Program-made: the position numbers and the translations under genes
Part shown: piece after piece, positions 1 to 9,024 of the stretch
Numbering within the stretch: the stretch's first letter is position 1
Layout of the letters: each line of letters begins with the position of its first letter
Assembly (NCBI GenBank): GCA_964488865.1
Contig: CAZAWR010000034.1
Location: forward strand, 1 to 64,000
Direction of reading: 5' to 3'
Length of the DNA: 64,000 nucleotides
From: MWCO01 sp964488865
GTDB taxonomy: Bacteria > Myxococcota_A > Polyangia > Polyangiales > Polyangiaceae
The notes under the pieces: model-generated
What the model saw: the letters and a program-made list of their open reading frames with translations, nothing else
What the model was told of the DNA's origin: nothing
Database searches by the model: none

Positions 1-24
1 GAGGACTTGCACCTCCTTGATGGT

Positions 25-42
25 GTGCGCTCGTGAGCGCAC
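25..42. repeat. Perfect hairpin beside the dispersed repeat
   Basis: GTGCGCTC and GAGCGCAC form a perfect 8-bp stem with a 2-base loop. It sits immediately left of the dispersed hairpin repeat at 43-92, so two hairpins lie in tandem downstream of the kinase gene that ends at 124. There is no T-run, so a classical intrinsic terminator is not evident. Confidence 0.5.
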
Positions 43-92
43 TGGCGGCGCGACAACGTCGCGCCTAGCCTCGAGGTCGGCAACGCCGTGCC
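43..92. repeat. Dispersed intergenic hairpin repeat, copy 1
   Basis: This 50-bp segment matches 38252-38301 at 44 of 50 positions; five of the six differences are C/T. It contains a perfect 8-bp stem (GGCGCGAC / GTCGCGCC) whose arms are identical in both copies while the loop differs (AAC versus AAT). It lies just beyond the 3' end of the Ser/Thr kinase gene. Function is unknown; a REP-like element, a transcript-end structure or a small mobile repeat are all possible. Confidence 0.7.
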
Positions 93-123
93 ATGGCAGT
101 GGCTCTTGCTTGGCACGCTCACG

Positions 124-1482
124 CTACTCCCGCGTATACAAAGGCTGTCCCGACGTGGGTGGCGAGGACGCCACTGGCTTGGATCGCGAGGCAGGCACTG
201 CGCGGGGCACCGTTCGCGCGATCGCAGAGTCCTTCGGGGGAACACCCGCATCGAGCAGTCCAGCAGACGAACCGAGCACCGGGGGAATCACCGGCAAGAG
301 CGCGGGTCCGGCAGACACCGAGAGGCTCGGGCTTGCGAGCTCGATCGGCTCCTCGGCGCGCCCATCCTCGCTGCTTCGGGCGAGGAAGAAGCCCGCAAGC
401 AGCGCACAGCCAAGCACGATGGCGAAGGCGAGAACCAACCGCGTACGCGTCGCTCGCCGAGAAGGAACCGGCATCGCGCCAACGGAAGCCGCCAGGGAGG
501 TCCTCGCTGAGGCCGTCGCGCTCTTGCAGGACCTCGACGACATCGCACCCGCCCCGCTGACCGGTCGCGTGAGGTCGAGAACCCCCGAAATGGCCACGGG
601 CAGCGCGACCCCCATCGTCTCCGCGAGTTGCCCCACCGCTTCGCTGGCCCGGTGGGGTCGGTCCGCTTCGTTCGACGAAGTGACCCGCCGAAACCAGTCG
701 TCGAAGGTGGCGGGGAGATGCACGCCGTGCCGCGCAGCTCGCTCGACCGGGCTCTCCACGGGCCCCCGGGACACCACCATCGCGAACGCCACCAGCGTGC
801 CGGAACGGCTCGCCTCCTCGCACCAGTACGGCTCCCCGACGAGGATCGTGTACGCAAGCATGCCGAGCGCGTAGATGTCCGTCGCGCCGCTCAACACGCC
901 GGTGTTGAACTGCTCGGGTGCCATGTACAACGGCGTTCCGACACTCGAGGTCGCCGGGTTGCGCGCCGCGTTCTCCTGCACGATCTTCGCGAGACCAAAG
1001 TCGAGGATCTTCAACTGCTCCGTATCGTCCGCACGACGCGCCAGAAAGAGGTTCTCCGGCTTGAGGTCCCGATGCACGATCTGGGCTTCGTGCGCCTTGT
1101 CCAAGGCCGAGGCGAGCTGCGCCAGAAACCCACAGACCACCGCCGGCGACAACGGGCCCGCTCGCTCGACCCGGTGATACAACGTCTCCCCGCGCAGCAG
1201 CTCCATCACCAAGTACGGCATGCCCGTGTCGAGGTCCACACCCGCATCGAACACCTGCACGATGGCTTCGCTCTCGATCCGAGCAGTGATTCGCGCCTCT
1301 ACCCGGAAGCGGTCACGCAGCTCGGGTTGGTCCACGAGCGAGGGCAGCAAGACCTTCAGCGCAACGACACGCTCCGTCTCGATGTGAACCGCCTCGTGGA
1401 CCGCCCCCATCCCCCCGAAGGCCACACAGCGCACCACGCGGTATCGCTCCGCGAAGAGCTGGCCAGCCTGGAGGGGCTCCAT
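124..1482 (-). CDS. Membrane-anchored Ser/Thr protein kinase
   Basis: This 452-residue protein is a eukaryote-type (Hanks) Ser/Thr kinase, expected to phosphorylate cytoplasmic proteins. The catalytic Lys is at about residue 43 (VALKVL), the HRDLKPEN catalytic loop at 137-144, DFG at 161-163 and the APE motif near 188-190. The glycine-rich loop reads AFGGMG, so the first Gly is replaced. A Ser/Thr/Ala-rich linker leads to one transmembrane helix (about 349-368) and a roughly 85-residue Pro/Ser-rich tail outside the membrane with no recognisable sensor domain. It is followed downstream by the dispersed hairpin repeat. Substrate and signal cannot be read from the sequence. Confidence 0.93.
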   Translation of the reverse strand: MEPLQAGQLFAERYRVVRCVAFGGMGAVHEAVHIETERVVALKVLLPSLVDQPELRDRFRVEARITARIESEAIVQVFDAGVDLDTGMPYLVMELLRGETLYHRVERAGPLSPAVVCGFLAQLASALDKAHEAQIVHRDLKPENLFLARRADDTEQLKILDFGLAKIVQENAARNPATSSVGTPLYMAPEQFNTGVLSGATDIYALGMLAYTILVGEPYWCEEASRSGTLVAFAMVVSRGPVESPVERAARHGVHLPATFDDWFRRVTSSNEADRPHRASEAVGQLAETMGVALPVAISGVLDLTRPVSGAGAMSSRSCKSATASARTSLAASVGAMPVPSRRATRTRLVLAFAIVLGCALLAGFFLARSSEDGRAEEPIELASPSLSVSAGPALLPVIPPVLGSSAGLLDAGVPPKDSAIARTVPRAVPASRSKPVASSPPTSGQPLYTRE

Positions 1483-1523
1483 CGCGCAACCGTATCACGG
1501 CCGGGCACACCGGTCATGCCGGC

Positions 1524-2546
1524 TCATGGGTCACGGGCACACCGGAACCCAAGCCACTCCGCTCTGTTTTGTGGGAAATCCTTCCCTCGGTAAGAAGCCC
1601 GGAACGACTTCGCGTCGGATTCGTAGAAGCTCCCCCCACGATCCGATCGAGGCCCCGGCGTCACGTTCGCGCAATCCCTGCAAGTACCGCCAGGCCCCGC
1701 GTACCAGTAGTCGCTGTAGCCGTCGAACGTCCACTCCCACAGGCTCCCGGCCATGTCGTACTGATCCCAACGAGACCGCCCCGCCGCGCGGGTTCCCACC
1801 CCCACGAACGGCGTCGTCACCGGTTCCGGCTCCCCCACCTCAGGACAATCGGCCATGCGCACGCGCTCGCAATCAGGCAACGCCTCCCCCCAAGGATACG
1901 GGCGGTTCTCGTCTCCCCCCGCTGCCGCATGCTCCCACTCCGCCTCCGTCGGCAAACGACCCCCGTCCCAAATGCAGAAGGCCAATGCCTCGTACCAGTT
2001 CGCGCAGTTGATCGGATACGTCTCGTTGTTGGCCGGCGTGTCCGTCCAGGTGTGCTTGTAGTGAATGCACTTGAGGTTGCCCGTGAACTCCGCACCATCG
2101 CGCGGCAACTCATCGTCCCACGCAGGCAACCACCCGCTTCCCGGGATCTTCGGGTGCGATCCCCCGCCCTGCTCCGGCCTCCACCCACCCGCCACCGCGT
2201 CCACGAACGGTCGGAATCGCCCCACCGTCACCTCGAAGGCGTCCAACCGATACGAGGAAAGCGTCACCGAGTGCTCCGGCTCCTCGTCGTAGTCTCGGTC
2301 CCCCTCCTGACACCCCATCAGAAACGTGCTGCCCGGCACCTCCGGCGACTCGCAACACGAGGCACCCTCGCACGAAAGCCCCGCAGCACACGACTGCTCC
2401 GCCACCCCCGGTGCGTGAAATATGCTCGGTCCGGCATCGCTCACCCCCGAGTCCGCCCTACGATACTCGGACTCGTAGTCGAGCACCGTGGCGCAGCCGG
2501 GGACAACCCACGCCACCATCACCAAACCCACCGCTCGAACCCTCAT
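1524..2546 (-). CDS. SUMF1/formylglycine-generating-enzyme-like lipoprotein
   Basis: The 340-residue product begins with a short lipoprotein signal peptide (VVPGC lipobox, Cys about 18). A Cys-rich spacer precedes a sulfatase-modifying-factor fold from about residue 70. It shows the family landmarks: a V-P-G-S-F-x-M-G type opening, a W-Y-E-A-L-A-F-C-x-W segment, GGRLPTEAEWE, YPWG and a C-terminal RGGS...FRC block. In myxobacteria this fold is common in surface lipoproteins with no sulfatase partner, so FGE activity is not implied. Its ATG shares one base with the TGA of the upstream PEGA-type gene, so the two are translationally coupled. Confidence 0.88.
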   Translation of the reverse strand: MRVRAVGLVMVAWVVPGCATVLDYESEYRRADSGVSDAGPSIFHAPGVAEQSCAAGLSCEGASCCESPEVPGSTFLMGCQEGDRDYDEEPEHSVTLSSYRLDAFEVTVGRFRPFVDAVAGGWRPEQGGGSHPKIPGSGWLPAWDDELPRDGAEFTGNLKCIHYKHTWTDTPANNETYPINCANWYEALAFCIWDGGRLPTEAEWEHAAAGGDENRPYPWGEALPDCERVRMADCPEVGEPEPVTTPFVGVGTRAAGRSRWDQYDMAGSLWEWTFDGYSDYWYAGPGGTCRDCANVTPGPRSDRGGSFYESDAKSFRASYRGKDFPQNRAEWLGFRCARDP

Positions 2547-3610
2547 CAGAATCCCCCCCGCACACCCAACAACGCGCTCCCCTCACCCGTCCGTCCCACC
2601 ACCGGACTCATCGACGCGCGGGCCGAACCCACCTCGGTGGCGCCTCCCGGCCACGCAATCCACGCCCCCGCCAGCGCCGCCAGCCCAATGCCGAAGGACA
2701 CCGTGCTGACTGTAGCGTACGTCGTCCCCGCGTCCGCAGCGTCCATCCCGTCCGCTGAGCAGTACGCATCCGGACACTCACGCTCCACCGCGTCCTTCTT
2801 CTGCCAGGCCAGGATGCCAGTGACCGTCCCGACGGCCAGCCCTTCGAGCGCCAATCCACCGAGCACGTAGGCCACCACGCGCCGTGATTCGCCCTGTTCG
2901 CTGGGCTCTCGCGGTCCCTCGTCCCGCTCCGTCGGCATCGGCAGCGCCGTCGCAGGCGGAGGCTCCGGTCGGGGTGGCTGCACCGGGGGCGCCTTCGGCA
3001 CTTCCAGCTCGACGCGCAGCGTCTCCCCCACGCCGATGTTCACCTTGGTCGATCGCGGCTGGAGACCCGGCACCAGCACGGTGAGCCTGTGCTCACCGGG
3101 GTCCACGGGCAGCGACATCCCCAGCGATGGGGTGCCCAGCTCGATGCTGTCCATGCGCACCGACGTGCCGACAGGAGCGTCCCTCGGCAGCGTCACGATC
3201 ATCTGGGGAACATTCGGGCGCAACGAGTCCATCTGCTGGCGCGCGATGGCTTCCCGTCCCCGCTGCCGCTGACGTTGATCCTCCGGCATGCGCGAGAACA
3301 CGGCCACGTAGTCACCGTAGTGCGCGACAGCCGACGCAATCTTCCCCGCCTTGGCCTCGCATTCGGCCAGCGTGAACAGCGTGCCGGGCCGGGCATCGAG
3401 CCGGTAGGACTCGGCGATCGACGGACAGGCCGCTTCGTAGCGCCCGGCCTCCATCTCCTGCAGGCCATTGCGAAAGAGTGCCTCTGCCGTGGCCGATGGC
3501 TGCGCTAACGCCGATGACGCCATCGAGAATGCCAACAGGACAATCCCCACCCAGCAAGCTCTCTTGGGGCAACGCATGAGCAAATCGAACGATAGCCCGC
3601 GGCGCTTCAC
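2546..3610 (-). CDS. Secreted TPR-like/PEGA-type membrane protein
   Basis: This is a 354-residue protein. A signal peptide ending near ALAQ (about residue 36) is followed by a helical TPR-like region that counts inputs (ALFRNGLQEMEAGRYEAAC...), as in many myxobacterial periplasmic proteins. A PEGA-like beta domain follows (DPGEHRLTVLVPGL, about 190-230), then a Pro-rich linker and two hydrophobic helices near the C terminus (YVLGGLALEGLAVGTVTG and a second around 305-325). It may tether a periplasmic domain to the inner membrane or wall. The downstream SUMF1-like gene is coupled by a TGATG overlap. An internal ATG at residue 12 is an alternative start. Molecular function is unknown. Confidence 0.85.
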   Translation of the reverse strand: MKRRGLSFDLLMRCPKRACWVGIVLLAFSMASSALAQPSATAEALFRNGLQEMEAGRYEAACPSIAESYRLDARPGTLFTLAECEAKAGKIASAVAHYGDYVAVFSRMPEDQRQRQRGREAIARQQMDSLRPNVPQMIVTLPRDAPVGTSVRMDSIELGTPSLGMSLPVDPGEHRLTVLVPGLQPRSTKVNIGVGETLRVELEVPKAPPVQPPRPEPPPATALPMPTERDEGPREPSEQGESRRVVAYVLGGLALEGLAVGTVTGILAWQKKDAVERECPDAYCSADGMDAADAGTTYATVSTVSFGIGLAALAGAWIAWPGGATEVGSARASMSPVVGRTGEGSALLGVRGGF

Positions 3611-3687
3611 GTCACAAGCACGCCTTTGGGTCCGCTGCGCAGTCCCTCCCCCTTCCCTGATCGACCAGATGTGCCAACATCGCGCCC

Positions 3688-4842
3688 ATGAATCTCCCCC
3701 CCGACACGATCGAGATGATGCGCGCCCTGGTGGCCACCCCGTCCGCGAGCAGCTTCGACCCCTCGAAAGACGAAGGAAACCAGGCCGTCATCGACCTGCT
3801 CTCCACCTGGCTCGATGGCCTCGGCTTCTCGATCGACATGCAGCAACTCCCCGGTCGCGCCCCCCGCAGCAACCTCATCGCTCGTCTCGGAGACGGCAGC
3901 GGAGGCCTCGTGCTCGCAGGCCACGCGGACACCGTCGCCTGCGAACACGGCCGATGGTCCCACGACCCCTACTCCCTCACCGAGGACCACGGTCGCTACT
4001 ACGGCCTCGGTATCGCGGACATGAAGGTGTTCTTCGCCGTCGCCATCGAAGCCGCGAAGAACTTCGCCACCCGCCCGCTGCGTGAACCCCTCTACCTCGT
4101 CGCCACCGCCGACGAGGAGTGCGCGATGGAAGGGGCCCACAAGCTGGTCGAAGCGGGCAAACCCCGTGCTCGCTACGCCATCATCGGCGAACCCACCGCG
4201 CTCGAGCCGGTCCGCATGCACAAGGGCATGATGATGACCCGCGTACGCCTCACGGGCCGGTCCGGGCACTCGAGCGCACCCGCAGCAGGGGCGAGCGCTC
4301 TCGACGCGATGGTCGCCGTGTGCAACGAGATGATCACGTGGCGCAACGAGCTTCGCACCCAGCACCACGACGACAGCTTCCAGGTGCCGACTCCGACGCT
4401 CAACCTCGGCGCGTTGCACGGTGGAGACCACCCGAACCGGATCTGCGGCGAGTGCGAGCTGCAAATGGATCTTCGCCCGCTGCCGGGGATGAGCATCAAC
4501 GAACTGCGCACGACCATGCGCACGCGGATCGAACGGTCGATCGCGGGACACGGCGTGTCCCTGGAGATCGGAGACCTCTACCCGGGAACGCCCCCGATGC
4601 GGACGCCGGCCGACTCGCCCCTCGTTCGGTTCGCCGAAGAGCTGACGGGACGACGCGCCGGGTCCGCCGGCTACGGCACCGAAGCACCCCACTTCGCACG
4701 ACTCGGGATGGACACGCTCGTGATCGGTCCGGGCGACATCGCCCAGGCGCACCAGCCCGACGAGTTCGTGGAGAGCGCACGGCTCGACCCCGCCGTCGAG
4801 CTCGTCGACCGCATGATCGAACGCTTCTGCGTTCAGGCGTGA
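3688..4842 (+). CDS. argE: M20-family deacylase, ArgE-like (acetylornithine deacetylase)
   Basis: A 384-residue zinc-dependent M20 amidohydrolase. Metal and catalytic residues are recognisable: H79 and D81 in GHADT, bridging D111 in GIADMK, E143/E144 in ADEE, E168 in GEPT and a C-terminal His (about 355) in AQAHQPDEF. The YGTEAPHFARLG and IGPGDIAQAHQPDE signatures are closest to N-acetylornithine deacetylase, which releases acetate and ornithine in arginine synthesis; succinyl-diaminopimelate or related acyl-amino-acid substrates remain possible. The dimerisation lid occupies about residues 175-290. The gene stands alone and converges on the flavoprotein gene with only 6 bp between stop codons. 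Confidence 0.85.
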   Translation: MNLPPDTIEMMRALVATPSASSFDPSKDEGNQAVIDLLSTWLDGLGFSIDMQQLPGRAPRSNLIARLGDGSGGLVLAGHADTVACEHGRWSHDPYSLTEDHGRYYGLGIADMKVFFAVAIEAAKNFATRPLREPLYLVATADEECAMEGAHKLVEAGKPRARYAIIGEPTALEPVRMHKGMMMTRVRLTGRSGHSSAPAAGASALDAMVAVCNEMITWRNELRTQHHDDSFQVPTPTLNLGALHGGDHPNRICGECELQMDLRPLPGMSINELRTTMRTRIERSIAGHGVSLEIGDLYPGTPPMRTPADSPLVRFAEELTGRRAGSAGYGTEAPHFARLGMDTLVIGPGDIAQAHQPDEFVESARLDPAVELVDRMIERFCVQA

Positions 4843-4848
4843 AGGGAG

Positions 4849-6516
4849 CTACCGCAGGCTACCGACGTAGTGCGAGGTCAGCTGGCGGGACTTGGTATCC
4901 GCAAGCGTATAGTCCGGGAGCAGCAGCGGGGAGATGCGGTCGAGCCCGACCTTCGCGTCTTCCAGCTCCTTGGTGTACGCCCGCACGTGGTCGAGCGTCA
5001 TCTTGCCCGCGGTCGCGCCCTTCGCGAACACGCCCGCGGAGGCTCCCGCCAAGCGCCCGAACACCAGGATGTCGAGCAGCGAGTTGCCCATGAGCCGGTT
5101 CTCGCCATGCACGCCACCGCCGACTTCCCCCGCCACGTACAGCCCGGGGATCCGCGTGGAGCCGTCGGACTGGTACTCGAGCCCGCCGTTTTGATAGTGC
5201 AGCGTGGGGTAGATGAGCATCGGCTCCTTGGCGATGTCGATGCCGAAGCGCTCGTACAAGATGTGCTTGCCGGGGAACTCCTTCTCGACGGTGCCCGGAC
5301 CGTGCAGGTTCTCGATCATCGGAGAGTCGAGCCACACACCGAATCGGCCCGTGGGGGTAGGCACGCCGAGTCCCTTCTGCGTGCACTCCTTGATGATGGC
5401 GGCAGCCTCGACGTCGCGTGGCTCGCGCTCGTTGACGAACTGGTTGCCCTCGATGTTGACGAGGTTCGCCCCGATGCCGCGGAACTTCTCGGTGATGAGG
5501 ATGCCTTCCGCTTGCTCCGGGAACACCACGCCCGTGGGGTGGTACTGGATCGTGTGCAGGAAGCACACGGGCACGCCGGCTCGGTACGCCATCACCGCGC
5601 CGTCAAAGGTGGCACCGTAATGGTTCGTCGTCATGAAGGTCTGGACGTGCAGCCGCCCGCTGCCGCCGGTGGCCATCACGACCGCCTTGGCACGCACCAC
5701 GATGTACTCTTCCGTCTCCATGTTGTAGAGCAGCGCGCCGGCGCACTTGCCAGCGTCGTCGAGGATGAGCTCGACCGCGGGAGAGAACTCGATGACCGTG
5801 ATGTCGGCGGCGCGATTGCGCGACTCGTCACGGATGGTGCGCATGATTTCCGCGCCCGTGATGTCCGCGGCGTAGTGCATGCGCTTGCGCGACGTTCCGC
5901 CGCCATGCATGGTCTTGAGCCGGCCATCGGGGAACTTGGAGAAGTTCATGCCGAGGTGCTCGAGCCACTTGAGGACGTCCGGGGCCTCGTTCACGAGAGT
6001 CTCGACCAGGTCAGGGACGTTGACGAAGTGGCCGCCACCCATGACGTCGAGGTAGTGGAAGTAGGGCGAGTCCTTGTGCCCCTTGGAGGCGCCCTGGATG
6101 CCGCCTTCCGCCATCATGGTGTTGGCGTCGCCGTGACGAAGCTTGGTGGCGATGAGGACCTTGGCGCCTTGTTCCTGGGCGAGAAGCGCCGCTGCGGTGC
6201 CAGCGCCGCCGCCGCCGATGACGAGGACGTCGGTCTCCATGTGGACCTTGGACAGGTCGACCATGTCCGGGTCGACGCGGGGCTTGGCCTCGAGCAGGTC
6301 GGCGTACTCGTGGGCGAGGCTGTAGCCCTTGCTGGGCCCGACGGCCAGGGCGCGCCTGCCCTCTTCCTTGATGTCGGGGTGGAAGCCGAGGGTGGCGTGA
6401 CGCTCGTCGAGCGACATGAAGGGGACCTCTTCGCCCTTCTTCTTGCGCTCCACGCGCTCAGGACGGGTCGCCTCTACCTTCTTGATGAGTTCTTTCAGTG
6501 CTTCGGGGTAAGGCAT
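4849..6516 (-). CDS. Fumarate reductase/succinate dehydrogenase-type flavoprotein
   Basis: The 555-residue protein belongs to the FrdA/SdhA/NadB flavoprotein superfamily. The dinucleotide motif VIGGGGAG is at about 99-106, preceded by an unusual charged extension of about 90 residues. The QYHPTGV, NEREPRD and TLHYQNGG segments match the substrate-binding and catalytic His/Arg blocks, and GGGVHGENRLMGNSLLD is the C-terminal FAD signature. It should transfer electrons between FAD and a dicarboxylate, fumarate to succinate or the reverse. It is the last gene of a four-gene run and starts 13 bp after the Fe-S subunit. No membrane cytochrome b subunit is nearby; the HdrB/HdrC-like proteins may take its place. 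The direction of catalysis cannot be read from sequence. Confidence 0.88.
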   Translation of the reverse strand: MPYPEALKELIKKVEATRPERVERKKKGEEVPFMSLDERHATLGFHPDIKEEGRRALAVGPSKGYSLAHEYADLLEAKPRVDPDMVDLSKVHMETDVLVIGGGGAGTAAALLAQEQGAKVLIATKLRHGDANTMMAEGGIQGASKGHKDSPYFHYLDVMGGGHFVNVPDLVETLVNEAPDVLKWLEHLGMNFSKFPDGRLKTMHGGGTSRKRMHYAADITGAEIMRTIRDESRNRAADITVIEFSPAVELILDDAGKCAGALLYNMETEEYIVVRAKAVVMATGGSGRLHVQTFMTTNHYGATFDGAVMAYRAGVPVCFLHTIQYHPTGVVFPEQAEGILITEKFRGIGANLVNIEGNQFVNEREPRDVEAAAIIKECTQKGLGVPTPTGRFGVWLDSPMIENLHGPGTVEKEFPGKHILYERFGIDIAKEPMLIYPTLHYQNGGLEYQSDGSTRIPGLYVAGEVGGGVHGENRLMGNSLLDILVFGRLAGASAGVFAKGATAGKMTLDHVRAYTKELEDAKVGLDRISPLLLPDYTLADTKSRQLTSHYVGSLR

Positions 6517-6529
6517 GTCAAACCACTCC

Positions 6530-7306
6530 TCAGAGGTTCGCGTTGTTGGAGGGGGTCCACTCGTCCTCGGACATGTTCGGCTCGATCTCGCGGGCTTCCT
6601 TGGACATGTAGAGCTTCTTGAGGGTGCTCACGTCGGTCTTCTTGAGTTCCTCGAGTCCGGCCTTGAACCTGCCAGCCTTGATGTTGTCGACCATGTCGAC
6701 GAGGTGGGTGGCCTTGGGCGTGATCTTGCCGCCGTAGATCCGACGCACCATCTGGGCGATGTGGTACTGGGCCATTTCGGCCATGCACCTCGAGGCGCAC
6801 ATGCCGCACTGGATGCAGTCGAAGGACAGCTCAGTGGCCTTCTCGAAGTCTCCGCGTTTGACGGCGGCGACGTAGTCCATGACGGGGACGTCCATGGGGC
6901 AGATCTTCGTGCAAGCGTTGCAGGCGACGCAGCGGAAGAGCTCGGGATAGGCCTTGAAGACGGCTTCGGGGACGGGCGCGGTGGCGTCGTAATCGAAGAC
7001 GGTCCGGTTGGCCGGGTAGAAGGGGATCTGGGTGAGGTACATGCCCTCTTCGACGACGGTCTGGCAGGCGAGACCGACGCGGAGCTTGTAGTCTCCGGTC
7101 TTGCGGTAGACGGTGCCGCAGGCGCCACAGATGCCGCCGCGGCATCCGCAACCACGGATGAACTTGTACCCCGAGTACTCCATCGCCTTCATGATGGTGA
7201 GGGAGTCCGGCACGTCGTAGCGCTTGCCCATCACGTAGATGGGGACGAACTTCGAGGTGACTTCGGGGACCTTCTTGTCCTCGCCAATCGGTGCAGTGGT
7301 GCTCAT
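6530..7306 (-). CDS. Fumarate reductase/succinate dehydrogenase-type iron-sulfur subunit
   Basis: This 258-residue electron-transfer subunit has an N-terminal [2Fe-2S] ferredoxin-like domain with Cys at about 53, 55, 60, 63 and 81. Two further clusters follow: C126-x2-C-x2-C-x3-C (CVACNACTKICP) and C164-x2-C-x2-C-x3-C (CIQCGMCASRCM). The last Cys set keeps all four ligands, whereas classical SdhB has a [3Fe-4S] cluster with one ligand altered, so this subunit may carry two [4Fe-4S] clusters. It lies 13 bp upstream of the flavoprotein and should pass electrons between it and the HdrB/HdrC-like proteins. Confidence 0.88.
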   Translation of the reverse strand: MSTTAPIGEDKKVPEVTSKFVPIYVMGKRYDVPDSLTIMKAMEYSGYKFIRGCGCRGGICGACGTVYRKTGDYKLRVGLACQTVVEEGMYLTQIPFYPANRTVFDYDATAPVPEAVFKAYPELFRCVACNACTKICPMDVPVMDYVAAVKRGDFEKATELSFDCIQCGMCASRCMAEMAQYHIAQMVRRIYGGKITPKATHLVDMVDNIKAGRFKAGLEELKKTDVSTLKKLYMSKEAREIEPNMSEDEWTPSNNANL

Positions 7307-7419
7307 CTGGACCTCTCGTTCAAGCTCTCACCCCTTATGCAGGGATGGTGGATACCACATCATCGGCGGCCGGCCGTGCGACGGCGCGGGACGCCAGCGT
7401 TCCGCGAGCGGAGCGCGTG

Positions 7420-8310
7420 TCAGACCGCGGAGACCGGAATCAGCTTCCGGTCCTCGAGAAGGGAGCGCGTCCCTTCGTGGTTGAGCTCGAAGTGGCAGAT
7501 CGCGGGCTCGAGGCCCAGCGCCACTGCGAGCAATTGGGTGAAGTAGATCGTGGGCAGCTGGGTCTTCAACCCGTGGTCTGCGACGAGCTCCTTCTGCCGC
7601 TTGCCGAGGTTGTAGTCGCAGAGCGGACAGCTCAAGGCGAGCATGTCAGCGCCCACGACCTCCGCCTTGCTGAGCACGTCCGCGGCAGCACCGAGTGCCT
7701 GCTTCGGGTTGCTCAAGATCTGGTAGGACCCGCAGCAGTCGAACGCACCGGGGTTGTCCACCACCTCGGCCCCCAGCGCCTCGATGAACTTCTCGAAGAC
7801 CGTGGCTTCCACCGCGGGCTCGATCGCCACCTCCGCCGGCCGCACCAGCGTGCAGCCGTAGTACGGCGCAACCCGCAACCCCGTGAGCGGACGCTTCACC
7901 GACGCGCGAAGCTTGTCCCATCCCACCTCGTCGCGGATGAAGTTGAGCAAGTGGACCACCTCCACCTCGCCAGCGTAGTCCGGCTCCTCGTCCATGAAGT
8001 GGTTCAACGCGTCACGCTTCACCGCGTCGTCGCGCATCACCAGGTTCGCCCGAGCCAGCGTGTTGTAACACATCGAGCAGATCGTCACGAGCTTGTCGCT
8101 GCCCTGCTCCTTGGCGCGAATCAGATCGCGAACGGGCGCCAGCATGTGCAAGAGGTCGTCCTGCGCGAGCGACGTCACCGCACCACAGCAGTTCCATCGG
8201 GGCAGCTCCTCGAGCTCGAACCCGAGTGCCGCCAGCGCAGCGAGCGCCGTGTCCTCGAGATTGCGCGCCTTGGTCTTGAGCGTGCAGCCAGGATAGTAGC
8301 TAACCTTCAT
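7420..8310 (-). CDS. HdrB-like CCG-domain protein (SdhE/TfrB-type)
   Basis: This 296-residue protein has the two CCG domains of heterodisulfide reductase subunit B. Set one is C9, C41-C42, C78, C81; set two is C153, C192-C193, C228, C231. These sites bind noncubane [4Fe-4S] clusters in HdrB. Proteins of this type replace the membrane anchor in SdhABE-type enzymes and form the C-terminal part of the methanogen thiol:fumarate reductase TfrB, so a link to a quinone or thiol substrate is the best inference. It starts 8 bp after the HdrC-like gene; a 113-bp gap separates it from the Fe-S subunit. Confidence 0.87.
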   Translation of the reverse strand: MKVSYYPGCTLKTKARNLEDTALAALAALGFELEELPRWNCCGAVTSLAQDDLLHMLAPVRDLIRAKEQGSDKLVTICSMCYNTLARANLVMRDDAVKRDALNHFMDEEPDYAGEVEVVHLLNFIRDEVGWDKLRASVKRPLTGLRVAPYYGCTLVRPAEVAIEPAVEATVFEKFIEALGAEVVDNPGAFDCCGSYQILSNPKQALGAAADVLSKAEVVGADMLALSCPLCDYNLGKRQKELVADHGLKTQLPTIYFTQLLAVALGLEPAICHFELNHEGTRSLLEDRKLIPVSAV

Positions 8311-8318
8311 CTAGCCCC

Positions 8319-8726
8319 TCATGCCGTCAGTTTGCGGAAGCAGCCAACCATGGCCACTTGCGGAGCTTCGTCGATGACCGTCGCCTCGAGCTGATTCGGG
8401 TCGACGGCGTCCTTGTTCTTGCGGAGCGTCAGAAGCCGGATGGCTTCCATGACCCTGGGCAGGTCGACACCTCGCGGACAGCGCGTTTCACAGGTGTGAC
8501 ATGAGGCACAAATCCACACCGTGTTCGCACTTTCGACATACTCACGCAAGCCCATCTGCGTGAGGTGCATCACCTTGCGCGGCGACATGTCCATGCCTTC
8601 TTCCATCGGGCATGACGCCGAACACGTGCCGCACTGCATGCACTGCTTGATGTTCTGGCCGCTGATCTCCTCGACGCGCTCGATGAAATCCTGATCCACC
8701 GTGCGACCGTTGATGAGAATGCGCAT
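8319..8726 (-). CDS. HdrC-like 4Fe-4S ferredoxin protein
   Basis: This 135-residue protein has two classical cluster motifs, C29-x2-C-x2-C-x3-C (CMQCGTCSASCP) and C73-x2-C-x2-C-x3-C (CASCHTCETRCP). The arrangement matches heterodisulfide reductase subunit C, which wires clusters to HdrB. It is the first gene of the redox operon; a strong GGGAGG ribosome-binding site sits 7 bases before the ATG. No HdrA flavoprotein is present, so electron bifurcation is unlikely and a linear relay HdrC-HdrB-FeS-flavoprotein is more plausible. Confidence 0.87.
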   Translation of the reverse strand: MRILINGRTVDQDFIERVEEISGQNIKQCMQCGTCSASCPMEEGMDMSPRKVMHLTQMGLREYVESANTVWICASCHTCETRCPRGVDLPRVMEAIRLLTLRKNKDAVDPNQLEATVIDEAPQVAMVGCFRKLTA

Positions 8727-9024
8727 CTATACCTCCCGAATGCTGCAGGCCTGTCCCGGGGCGAGCGAACCCTCCCATGAGGACCGCTCCAAACCGCGCG
8801 ACTCGGACCGTCAGCGCCTCGCCAGCTCCTCGCCCGGAGATGTGTGACGACCCGCGCGTGCGTCAAGGACCGATGCCTGACTTACTGCAATCGAGACAAC
8901 CTCGCAAGCATCTCCCACCCCCCGTCGGTCGCTTCGATCGCTCTAGCTCCATCCACTTCCGGTTAGCTTTGGCTAACGGTGTTTCGATCGGCTAGAAACG
9001 AGTCTCGCTCGCTCCCCAATCACC
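8727..9024. other. Divergent intergenic region of the redox operon and the HAD nucleotidase
   Basis: These 298 bp separate the HdrC-like gene (minus) from the HAD nucleotidase gene (plus), so promoters of both must lie here. I see no convincing ORF. The only clear structure is the dyad at 8962-8977. Confidence 0.6.
8962..8977. promoter_or_regulatory. Small dyad upstream of the HAD nucleotidase
   Basis: GTTAGC-TTTG-GCTAAC is a perfect 6-bp inverted repeat 48 bp before the start codon at 9025. It is AT-rich compared with its surroundings. It could be an operator for either divergent gene or a 5'-leader hairpin; nothing decides between these. Confidence 0.35.
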
